The translations under genes were made by a program, and so were the position numbers. Positions 13,418-19,157 of a stretch of 20,781 nt of DNA are shown here, piece by piece (positions within the stretch are counted from its first letter, which is position 1; each line of letters opens with the position of its first letter). Location: NCBI GenBank assembly GCA_964480705.1, contig CAYZPC010000015.1, positions 1-20,781 on the forward strand, given 5' to 3'. A model generated the notes under the pieces. That model was not told where the DNA came from and did no database searches. It worked only from the letters and a program-made list of their open reading frames with translations. The DNA comes from VGJJ01 sp964480705 (GTDB lineage: Archaea > Iainarchaeota > Iainarchaeia > Iainarchaeales > VGJJ01).

Positions 13418-14533
13418 ATGTCCAAACATTTTTCTCTCACCCATGAAGACAAAAAGTCTTCCGCCCGCGCCGGCACACTCAAACTTGCACACGGTGAAAT
13501 TGAAACCCCTTTTTACATGCCCGTTGCCACGAAAGGAAGTGTCAAGCATCTCGCATTGCAGGAAGTTTCCGATTTGGGTTTTCGCTGCATGATTTCAAAT
13601 GCATTTATTTTCTATTTGCGCCCCGGACTTTCAACCGTCAAAAAAGCAGGCGGTATTCACAAATTCATGAAGTGGGACCATAACTTGTTCACTGATTCGG
13701 GCGGTTTCCAATTATTAGATGAAGTTTTTCTCCGCGAGCGAAAAGAAGAAGGCGTTGTACTCAACAATCCTTTCACCAAGAAATCCGAGTTGTTCACTCC
13801 CGAAAAGGCCATTGCCGTTCAAAACACATTAGGGAGCGATGTCGCCATGTGTTTAGACGATGTCCCCCGCTACGGCGAAAAACAGGGAAAAGAATTCTAT
13901 GCGCAAACCCTCGCGCGCACGCTGGCGTGGGCTAAGCGTTGCCACGCGGCGCATGAAAACAAGAAACAACTCTTATTCGGAATCAACCAAGGCGGAACAT
14001 TTCTCGATTTGCGAAAGAATGGAATGTCTGCATTAAACAAAATGAATTTCGATGGTCTCGCATTAGGCGGTCTCGCAATTGGCGAACCCAAACCCATTAT
14101 GCAAAAAATAATTACCACGTGTAGAAAAGAAATGGATGAGGAAAAACCCATGTATGTGATGGGTTTAGGCACGCCGGAGGACATCATCTTGGCCATTTCC
14201 TCTGGTGCAGATGTGTTTGATTCTGTTTTTCCCACTCGTACAGCAAGACACGGTCTCGCTCTCACCAGCGCGGGACGCGTTTCCATCAAAAACAACAATT
14301 ATTCAAAAGATTTTTCTCCCTTAGATGAAAATTGCAGTTGTTTCGTGTGTAAAACATACACGAAAGCCCTCATTCACCATCTCGCGAAGAACAGCGAAGA
14401 GTCCGGCTTCCGTTTTTTGTCGCATCATAACCTTGCATTCATGCAGGACACGCTTAGTGAGGCACGTGTACGAATTCGCGAGGGAACGTTTAGCACGTTC
14501 GCGCGTGATTTTCTAAAAAAATACCGCGTATAA
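13418..14533 (+). CDS. tgt: tRNA-guanine transglycosylase, queuine/preQ1 (bacterial-like) type
   Basis: The enzyme swaps a guanine in tRNA for a 7-deazaguanine base. The 371-residue protein has the proton-donor Asp in FTDSGGFQ (Asp 93), TPEKAIAVQNTLGSD, the base-binding GGLAIGE loop, GLGTPEDI, the nucleophile Asp in VFDSVFPTRTARHG (Asp 268), and a Zn site with Cys 306, 308, 311 (CSCFVC) and His 337, spaced exactly as in the Zymomonas enzyme. Length and the PTR-ARHG and PLDENCSC blocks are those of the bacterial or eukaryotic catalytic enzyme that modifies position 34. The archaeal position-15 enzyme is longer and carries C-terminal PUA-type domains, absent here. Bacteria usually have GGLAVGE; the Ile here keeps a bulky side chain. 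A poly-T run follows the stop. Confidence 0.92.
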   Translation: MSKHFSLTHEDKKSSARAGTLKLAHGEIETPFYMPVATKGSVKHLALQEVSDLGFRCMISNAFIFYLRPGLSTVKKAGGIHKFMKWDHNLFTDSGGFQLLDEVFLRERKEEGVVLNNPFTKKSELFTPEKAIAVQNTLGSDVAMCLDDVPRYGEKQGKEFYAQTLARTLAWAKRCHAAHENKKQLLFGINQGGTFLDLRKNGMSALNKMNFDGLALGGLAIGEPKPIMQKIITTCRKEMDEEKPMYVMGLGTPEDIILAISSGADVFDSVFPTRTARHGLALTSAGRVSIKNNNYSKDFSPLDENCSCFVCKTYTKALIHHLAKNSEESGFRFLSHHNLAFMQDTLSEARVRIREGTFSTFARDFLKKYRV

Positions 14534-14539
14534 CGTTCG

Positions 14540-14545
14540 TTTTTT
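14540..14545 (+). terminator. Poly-T run after tgt
   Basis: Six T follow the TGT stop by 6 nt, a plausible archaeal U-tract terminator. It lies in the loop-proximal half of a 7-bp inverted repeat (14536-14542 with 14563-14569). Confidence 0.4.
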
Positions 14546-14559
14546 CCAACCCGTACGTT

Positions 14560-14566
14560 CTTAAAC
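14560..14566 (+). promoter_or_regulatory. Possible TATA-like box of the CBS-HPF gene
   Basis: CTTAAAC is centred only about 19 nt before the ATG at 14582, closer than at other genes. Either initiation is slightly inside the gene and a later Met (14594 or 14606) is used, or this is not the true box. The AGT-ATG context at 14579 favours 14582. Confidence 0.3.
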
Positions 14567-14581
14567 GAAAAATCCCCTAGT

Positions 14582-15748
14582 ATGAGCATACGGATGGTGG
14601 TTTTCATGCCCAGCAATTCCAATAACACAACAATTTCTCCCCTCATTACGACCAGTTTTGTTTCCATTTCGCATGATGAACCCATTTCTAAATTATTGAG
14701 CGTCTTGAAGAAGGCCAATGGCACTCCCGCCGTTGTTGTGAATGGCGGCCACTTCAAAGGAATGGTTTCTGCGTCCAGTTTACTTCGAAACGTCGACGTG
14801 TCCAAGTCAAAAGTCTCCTCCATTCTGCGCACTGCCCCCACTCTCACCATGAATCATTCCCTCGATGATAGTATTCGCCTGATGCGCGATGCCGATGTGC
14901 GCGCCCTTCCTATTGTTGAGAAAGAAAAAGTCACAGGTGTTCTTTCCGCGCGCGCGGTAATGCAAGCGCTTGTAAAAAGTCCCGTGTTTGATGGTGTTTC
15001 GGCTTCCGATTTAGTTTCCGCTAACCCTATTTCCGTTTCTCCCGATGATGAATTAGGCAAAGCCTTGCAAATCATGCGTTCCAAAAATGTTCGAAAGTTG
15101 TGCGTGATGGGAAAGCAGGGCAACATTGATGGTATTCTCAAATTAGAAGAATTAGCCGGAGACGTGTTGTTGTCTGCCGACCGCGGTTCGCGCGGCGATT
15201 CTTACAAGAAAATGGGCGGCAGTAAATCCGTTGCATCTGCTTCTCCCATGAGTGTTTTAGTCAAGAGCCTCATGGATGATTCTCCTGTCACCGTTTCAGT
15301 AAAAGAAAAAGCATCTGCGGTGTTGCGCGCGCTTTCCACGCAAACTAATCCAGTAGTTGTGGTGCAAGGCAAAGGCATTATCACCACGCAAGATGTGTTG
15401 AACTATTATTTGTCTCATCAAATGCAGGAAGCCCTTCCCATTTCCATCACACACCTTCCTAACATTGATGCGATTGACCGAACATTTGTGGAAGAAACCC
15501 TTTCTCGAACCTATTCGCGTGTGGCTCGCACCCTCAAATCCGATCATTCGATGCGGGTCGTGTACAAGCAGTTGAACAAATCCGGCGGTCTTCGTGCGCA
15601 AACCAATGTAAAAATTTCTATTGAAGGGGCTGGCAAACCCATTCATGCGGAGGCAACCGACTGGAAAGTTCGTTTAGCAACGAAAGAAGCCTGTAAAACC
15701 CTTGAAAATGAGCTTTCGCGACGCTTTACCAGCGTTCGCGGGCGCTAA
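14582..15748 (+). CDS. Four-CBS-domain protein fused to an HPF/RaiA-like ribosome-binding domain
   Basis: The 388-residue protein has four CBS repeats (about 20-72, 78-130, 140-195 and 225-280), shown by recurring units such as LTMNHSLDDSIRLMRDADVRALPIVEKEKVTGVLSA and ISVSPDDELGKALQIMRSKNVRKLCV. CBS pairs usually bind adenine nucleotides or SAM. The last 105 residues (about 284-383) look like an HPF/RaiA domain: strand ISITHLPNID, a helix FVEETLSRTYSRVARTL, strands with MRVVYKQLN, NVKISIEG and PIHAEATD, and a final helix TKEACKTLENELSRRF. HPF proteins occupy the small ribosomal subunit during dormancy. A nucleotide-sensing hibernation factor is the natural inference. The HPF match is by pattern only. 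Confidence 0.75.
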   Translation: MSIRMVVFMPSNSNNTTISPLITTSFVSISHDEPISKLLSVLKKANGTPAVVVNGGHFKGMVSASSLLRNVDVSKSKVSSILRTAPTLTMNHSLDDSIRLMRDADVRALPIVEKEKVTGVLSARAVMQALVKSPVFDGVSASDLVSANPISVSPDDELGKALQIMRSKNVRKLCVMGKQGNIDGILKLEELAGDVLLSADRGSRGDSYKKMGGSKSVASASPMSVLVKSLMDDSPVTVSVKEKASAVLRALSTQTNPVVVVQGKGIITTQDVLNYYLSHQMQEALPISITHLPNIDAIDRTFVEETLSRTYSRVARTLKSDHSMRVVYKQLNKSGGLRAQTNVKISIEGAGKPIHAEATDWKVRLATKEACKTLENELSRRFTSVRGR

Positions 15749-15759
15749 CATAACGCCGG

Positions 15760-15766
15760 TTTAAAA
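15760..15766 (+). promoter_or_regulatory. TATA box of the FNR-like gene
   Basis: TTTAAAA is centred 26 nt before the ATG at 15789, itself in AGAGT-ATG context; leaderless. Confidence 0.6.
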
Positions 15767-15788
15767 GAGTTCAGCCCAATTTTAGAGT

Positions 15789-16523
15789 ATGGTCGAATTC
15801 AAAACTACCATCACTAAAATCTCTGATTTTCCCGTTGCCGAAGGAGCAGCCACACGTGTGTTCGAATGCCCCATTCCCGCAGGGGTTTCCATGCCGTATG
15901 TTTCTGGACAATTCGCCATGATTGCCCACCCTGATGTTCGTCTCCTCGCTAATCCTAATGCGATGAAGTGGGCGTCCTATTCCATTTCATCTTCACCCAC
16001 TCGACCAAACGTGTTGGAGTTCTGCATCGGAGACGGTTCCCCCACGGGTGTTTCACATAAACTCATGACCTCTCCCGAGGGTGAAGAAATTTTGGTGAAA
16101 GGTGCGTTTGGAAAATTTTTGTTGGATGAAACCGCTCCTGAATATGTTTTTCTCGCCACGGGAACGGGCATTGCTCCCCTCATCTCCATGATTCGCACTC
16201 TTTTGCACAAAAATGTAAACGTTCCCATTACGCTTTATTTTGGTTTCCGCTACCCTTCGCAGTACATGTACAAAGAAGAATTGGAAATGCTTGCAAAAAA
16301 ACATTCCAATTTCAAAATTGAAATCATTGCTTCCCGCCCCGATGCAGATTGGAAGCATCACAAAGGACATTTGCAGGATGCGCTGCAGCACTATTCGTCT
16401 CCGCAATCCGCCAGCGCAAAAGTCTACATTTGCGGCAAACCCGAAATTGCCGAGGAATTAGTTAAATTCTGTCACGAGAAAATGAAATTCCCTGCAGAAA
16501 ATGTGATTATTGAAAAATGGTAA
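15789..16523 (+). CDS. Ferredoxin-NADP reductase-like FAD/NAD(P)H oxidoreductase
   Basis: The 244-residue protein has the ferredoxin-reductase fold. An N-terminal FAD-binding barrel has the SYSISSSP block at about 63-70 and GAFGKF (105-110). The NAD(P)-binding half has FLATGTGIAP (121-130), YFGFRYPSQYMYKEEL and YICGKPEIAEEL (213-224). It ends in an aromatic residue (Trp), as in plant-type reductases. The usual FAD-phosphate Arg of the RxYS motif is Ala here (ASYS), which is odd but sometimes tolerated. It probably shuttles electrons between NAD(P)H and ferredoxin or a partner oxidase. Its stop codon lies 14 nt before the next gene, with which it forms an operon. Confidence 0.88.
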   Translation: MVEFKTTITKISDFPVAEGAATRVFECPIPAGVSMPYVSGQFAMIAHPDVRLLANPNAMKWASYSISSSPTRPNVLEFCIGDGSPTGVSHKLMTSPEGEEILVKGAFGKFLLDETAPEYVFLATGTGIAPLISMIRTLLHKNVNVPITLYFGFRYPSQYMYKEELEMLAKKHSNFKIEIIASRPDADWKHHKGHLQDALQHYSSPQSASAKVYICGKPEIAEELVKFCHEKMKFPAENVIIEKW

Positions 16524-16525
16524 AC

Positions 16526-16530
16526 GAGGA
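16526..16530 (+). promoter_or_regulatory. Shine-Dalgarno GAGGA deciding the start of the YqfO-like gene
   Basis: GAGGA sits 7 nt before the ATG at 16538. This favours that Met over the ATG at 16517, which overlaps the FNR-like stop. Confidence 0.6.
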
Positions 16531-16537
16531 AAACACA

Positions 16538-16918
16538 ATGCCCAAATCAGCCATGCTAAAAATTTCAGTTTGCGTTCCTAAAACGCACGTTGATGCTACA
16601 TTAGAAGCCATGCACAAACACGGGTGCGGTTCGTTTGGCAATGGCAAGTATGAGGGAAACGCTTTCCTCACATTTGGTCACGGCACCTGGATTGCCATGA
16701 AGGGAAGCAAACCTTTCAAAGGCCGACTCAACAGACGGGAAATGTTTCAGGAAGTCAAAATTGAAACGTGCTGCCCTGCTTCCAAAGCCGAGCACATGGT
16801 CAAAGTTTTACGCTCCATTCACCCGTACGAAGAACCCGTCATTGAGTTATTCCCCATGGAAACCATGAAAGAAGAGAAAACCACCAAGGGCGTGGTTGAA
16901 GTGTTGAAATATAAATAA
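16538..16918 (+). CDS. NIF3-insert/YqfO-like small protein (PII/CutA-like fold)
   Basis: This 126-residue protein resembles the domain inserted in NIF3/YqfO proteins, here standing alone. Diagnostic features are the start MLKISVCVPKTHVDATLEAMHKHGCGSFGNGKYEG, then a TFGHGTW block with KPFKGRLN, and the hallmark HPYEEPVIELFP (about 95-106). The fold is related to CutA and PII trimeric proteins. Biochemical function is not established, although metal binding is often suggested; His and Cys are frequent (HKHGC, TCCP). It follows the FNR-like gene in an operon by Shine-Dalgarno initiation. The last codons overlap the TATA box of the next gene. Confidence 0.78.
   Translation: MPKSAMLKISVCVPKTHVDATLEAMHKHGCGSFGNGKYEGNAFLTFGHGTWIAMKGSKPFKGRLNRREMFQEVKIETCCPASKAEHMVKVLRSIHPYEEPVIELFPMETMKEEKTTKGVVEVLKYK
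16909..16916 (+). promoter_or_regulatory. TATA box overlapping the end of the YqfO-like gene
   Basis: ATATAAAT is centred 24-25 nt before the ATG at 16937 and runs into the TAA stop (16916-16918) of the upstream gene, so the next gene has its own leaderless promoter despite an 18-nt gap. Confidence 0.55.
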
Positions 16919-16936
16919 CAGTTTCTAATACTCAGC

Positions 16937-17617
16937 ATGTCTTCTCGTTCGTCCCGTTGGGCGCAGCATATTCGCCGGGTTTCTTCAAAACTTTTTCCTT
17001 CTCACGCCGTGCGCGTTATTGCCCCTCCTCGCGTTACTCCGAGTGAAAAAAGAGATATTGCACGCGGTGCGATTACCTTTGTAAGAAATAATTCTGAAAT
17101 CGCAGCCAAGCGCAAGCGTGCTCGTCATCATTTTGAATTGAAAAACGCTGATTATGCGGACACATTGTCGCGTGTTCGTGCCGATACTCCTGAAGGACAG
17201 CGCATTATTAATCGAAAAATGTCAAGTAAAAAATCTGCAGAAATGCTTTTTCAACAGTATCATTTGAGTCGCAATGCATTAATTCGTCATGAATATGGTG
17301 CTAGTGTCCCTCATTTTGCTATGATGCGCGCGGTTGATTCACTTCCCATTTCTGAGTTTCGCCGGAGAGAACTAACGGCCGAATTATTTAGTCTATCCAA
17401 TAATCTGCCCGTGCCCGCGCGTTACGCTGGTGATATTGTTCGGCGAAATAGAGTTATTCCAAAGGAGGATGTTTCTGGCATGCGCCGCCGTGCGATGAAG
17501 ATTTTGCATCCATATCTTTCGGGTTGGCTTGCGAGGCTTTTTTTGAAGCGTTATTATTCATATTATCTTCAATACACATCCAGCGGTCGCAAACCTGCCA
17601 AATCTTCCGCTCGTTAA
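16937..17617 (+). CDS. Highly basic orphan protein
   Basis: I do not recognise this 226-residue protein. It is very rich in Arg, Ser and Lys throughout (N-terminal SSRSSRWAQHIRR; AAKRKRARHHFELKN; GMRRRAMKILHP; C-terminal SGRKPAKSSAR) and has no Cys. No signal peptide or membrane helix is seen; the segment YLSGWLARLFLKRYYSYYLQY near the C-terminus is aromatic and amphipathic. The charge suggests binding to nucleic acid or the ribosome, but that is a guess. It uses CGT and AT-ending codons somewhat more than its neighbours. Its TAA stop overlaps the stop of the convergent AhpD-like gene in the shared bases TTAA. Confidence 0.75.
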   Translation: MSSRSSRWAQHIRRVSSKLFPSHAVRVIAPPRVTPSEKRDIARGAITFVRNNSEIAAKRKRARHHFELKNADYADTLSRVRADTPEGQRIINRKMSSKKSAEMLFQQYHLSRNALIRHEYGASVPHFAMMRAVDSLPISEFRRRELTAELFSLSNNLPVPARYAGDIVRRNRVIPKEDVSGMRRRAMKILHPYLSGWLARLFLKRYYSYYLQYTSSGRKPAKSSAR

Positions 17618-17931
17618 AAGTGTTCGAGCGCCTTAATTCCGTATGAAATCGTCGCGCCGGCTTTCACAACGGTTGCTACTTGAATTACTTCCGCGATTTC
17701 TTTTTCCGTGGCGCCGTACGCTTTAGCTTTTTGCGAGTGCGAGTCAATGCAATATTCACACTGGATGGCGCACGCGGCTCCCAATGCAATTAATTCTTTT
17801 GTTTTCTTATCAATTGCCCCCGCTGCCATCGCAGCGTTTTTCCACGCGGCGTATGCTTCATTCGCCGCTCCAGCATTTTGTTTGTATTTCTCAGAGGCTT
17901 TCAAATATTCATCGTAGAATAGTTCGGTCAT
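17614..17931 (-). CDS. AhpD/carboxymuconolactone decarboxylase-family thiol protein
   Basis: This is a small 105-residue all-helical protein with the AhpD-type redox motif CEYCIDSH (Cys 58, Cys 61, His 65) within ELIALGAACAIQCEYCIDSHSQKAKAYGATEKEI. Family members act as alkylhydroperoxidases or disulfide reductants when the CxxC and His are present. True carboxymuconolactone decarboxylases lack them, so a peroxidase or thiol role is more likely. It starts at the ATG at 17931, 25 nt from a TATA box (leaderless). A possible electron donor is the thioredoxin system (trxB at 11251), but this is only contextual. Confidence 0.9.
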   Translation of the reverse strand: MTELFYDEYLKASEKYKQNAGAANEAYAAWKNAAMAAGAIDKKTKELIALGAACAIQCEYCIDSHSQKAKAYGATEKEIAEVIQVATVVKAGATISYGIKALEHF

Positions 17932-17952
17932 ACGTTGAAAATGAAATTCGAG

Positions 17953-17959
17953 TATTTAT
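17953..17959 (-). promoter_or_regulatory. TATA box of the AhpD-like gene
   Basis: ATAAATA on the minus strand is centred 25 nt from the ATG at 17931. It lies directly after the radA terminator. Confidence 0.55.
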
Positions 17960-17968
17960 GGGTGTCGA

Positions 17969-18002
17969 TAAAAAGAGAAATAGGAGCAGATTTCTCTGCT
18001 CC
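17969..18002 (-). terminator. Hairpin-plus-U-tract terminator of radA
   Basis: On the minus strand, 13 nt after the radA stop, GGAGCAGA and TCTGCTCC form a perfect 8-bp stem with a 4-nt loop (18002-17983), followed by a T-rich tract (TATTTCTCTTTTTA). It looks like a bacterial-style intrinsic terminator. Confidence 0.7.
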
Positions 18003-18015
18003 ATCCATTTGAATG

Positions 18016-18975
18016 TTATTCGTCAATGTCTTCAATTCCTTTTTCCGTGACAGCGTACACGGCTTCGCCATCGGGGAGTGAGGGAGAGTCAACCAATTTT
18101 GCAATTCGCTTATTTTCTTTTCCTTTGCGCAAATACAATCGTGTTTTTGACGCGTGTCCTACCACGTTTCCTCCAACCGGTGCGGTGGGGTCTCCAAACA
18201 TGATGTCAGGTCGTTCCATCACTTGGTTGGTGACAAGCACCACGACGTTGCTCACTTCTGCTAATCGTTGGAGTGTGCGCATGTGTTTGTTTAAGCGCTG
18301 TTGTCGGTCCGCGAGTTGTCCGCGTCCCACAAATTCGCTTCGGAATTGCGCTGTTAACGAGTCCACAATGACTAGTTTGATATTTTTTTCTTTTACCAAT
18401 TCGGCTGCCTTATCGGCTAACAGCATTTGGTGGTCAGCATTGTAGGCGCGTGCGACAAAAATATTCTTCAGCACATCATCCGGGTTCATTCCATTCGCTT
18501 CCGCGATGGACACCACTCGTTCCGGTCGGAAGGAGTTTTCCGAATCAATATACAAGCAGTTTCCTGCCAATCCGCCGTCTTCGGGGGCCTTTTGCACCAT
18601 TACGGCTGTTTGAAAGCACCATTGTGTTTTTCCCGAGGCAAATTTTCCATAAATTTCGGTGATGGATTGGGTTTCAATTCCCCCTCCAATGAGTTTGTCC
18701 AGTTCCTTTGAGCCCGTTGACACGCGTCCTACTAGCTTTCTTCGTTCGGCGAGGATATCCGCACTCTCATACCCCATTTCTAATGCATCTCGCGCGGCTT
18801 TAATCGCTTTTTCAGCTGTTCCTTCTCCTAAACCGCTGGCTTCAATGAGTTCGCTGGGGCTTGCCACGGCAATGCTTTCCAGGCTTTTGTATCCGGCTCC
18901 AAATAGCTTCTCTGCGGCTTGAGGTCCAATTCCAGGGAGATCCTTCACTTCTTTGATTTCTGCTTTAGCGGCCAT
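18016..18975 (-). CDS. radA: DNA repair and recombination protein RadA
   Basis: RadA is the archaeal RecA/Rad51 recombinase that forms filaments on single-stranded DNA for strand exchange. The 319-residue protein has an N-terminal helix-hairpin-helix domain (DLPGIGPQAAEKLFGAGYKSLE, about 12-35), then the ATPase core: STGSKELDKLIGGGIE, Walker A GKFASGKT (110-117, with Lys-Phe-Ala in place of the usual Glu-Phe-Gly), Walker B LVIVDSL (Asp 205), and the loop region GRGQLADRQQRLNKHM. GDPTAPVGGNVVGHASKTRLYLRKGK is a further conserved family block. The ATG at 18975 is chosen because it starts a normal RadA N-terminus, sits in AGT-ATG, and has a TATA-like GTATAC 24-25 nt upstream. The open frame extends to 19140 but reads as non-RadA sequence. 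Confidence 0.96.
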   Translation of the reverse strand: MAAKAEIKEVKDLPGIGPQAAEKLFGAGYKSLESIAVASPSELIEASGLGEGTAEKAIKAARDALEMGYESADILAERRKLVGRVSTGSKELDKLIGGGIETQSITEIYGKFASGKTQWCFQTAVMVQKAPEDGGLAGNCLYIDSENSFRPERVVSIAEANGMNPDDVLKNIFVARAYNADHQMLLADKAAELVKEKNIKLVIVDSLTAQFRSEFVGRGQLADRQQRLNKHMRTLQRLAEVSNVVVLVTNQVMERPDIMFGDPTAPVGGNVVGHASKTRLYLRKGKENKRIAKLVDSPSLPDGEAVYAVTEKGIEDIDE

Positions 18976-18996
18976 ACTCTTCACGTTCCTGTCCTC

Positions 18997-19002
18997 GTAT
19001 AC
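18997..19002 (-). promoter_or_regulatory. TATA-like box of radA
   Basis: GTATAC, a palindrome, is centred 24-25 nt from the radA ATG, which is in AGAGT-ATG context. It abuts the 3' end of the possible structured RNA. Confidence 0.45.
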
Positions 19003-19107
19003 GGCACGTCTGAGGTAGCGGCTTTGTGAGAGCCCTTCCCCTTGCACCGGAAGACGCAGTAAACACACGCTCGCGGACTTAAAAAGACTCAGACGCGAAA
19101 CCGCCGT
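19001..19107 (-). ncRNA. Possible structured RNA or leader element between radA and pus10
   Basis: The ends of this stretch pair over a long range: ACGGC (19001-19005) with GCCGT (19103-19107), and CGTCTGAG (19007-19014) with CTCAGACG (19088-19095), 13 Watson-Crick pairs in all enclosing 73 nt. Smaller hairpins may form inside (CTTCC with GGAAG; GGCT with AGCC). On the minus strand a TATA-like TTAATATA (19136-19129) would start a transcript near 19106, at the end of the stem. No known RNA family was recognised, no tRNA T-loop or C/D boxes are present, and no poly-T end follows. It could also be a long leader of radA or just a DNA dyad. Confidence 0.3.
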
Positions 19108-19128
19108 AGGGTGCTTTTTCTGCACCCC

Positions 19129-19136
19129 TATATTAA
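19129..19136 (+). promoter_or_regulatory. TATA box of pus10
   Basis: TATATTAA is centred about 26 nt before the ATG at 19158 (GAGT-ATG context); leaderless. The near-palindromic box could also work leftward. Confidence 0.6.
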
Positions 19137-19157
19137 TCAATTGTCTCGGGTGTGAGT

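Noticed and set aside
14536..14569. 7-bp inverted repeat TTCGTTT/AAACGAA between tgt and the CBS-HPF gene
   Set aside because: It has a 20-nt loop and low-complexity AT-rich arms; it may be incidental to the poly-T terminator and the TATA-like box.
17614..17617. Overlapping stops of two convergent genes as a special regulatory feature
   Set aside because: A shared TTAA palindrome is a natural way for convergent TAA stops to overlap in a compact genome; no further signal supports a role.
19109..19127. Small hairpin GGGTGC-7 nt-GCACCC before the pus10 TATA box as a terminator
   Set aside because: The stem is only 6 bp, no gene ends here on either strand, and no T-tract follows; chance or part of the promoter region.
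18976..19140. N-terminal extension of RadA to a start at 19140
   Set aside because: The open frame continues, but the extra 55 residues do not look like RadA and would cross the predicted radA promoter; the ATG at 18975 gives a standard N-terminus.
18976..19157. tRNA or C/D-box RNA in the radA-pus10 spacer
   Set aside because: No T-loop (GGTTCGA-type) sequence, acceptor stem with anticodon arm, or RTGATGA/CTGA box pair could be found; kept only as an unclassified structured element.
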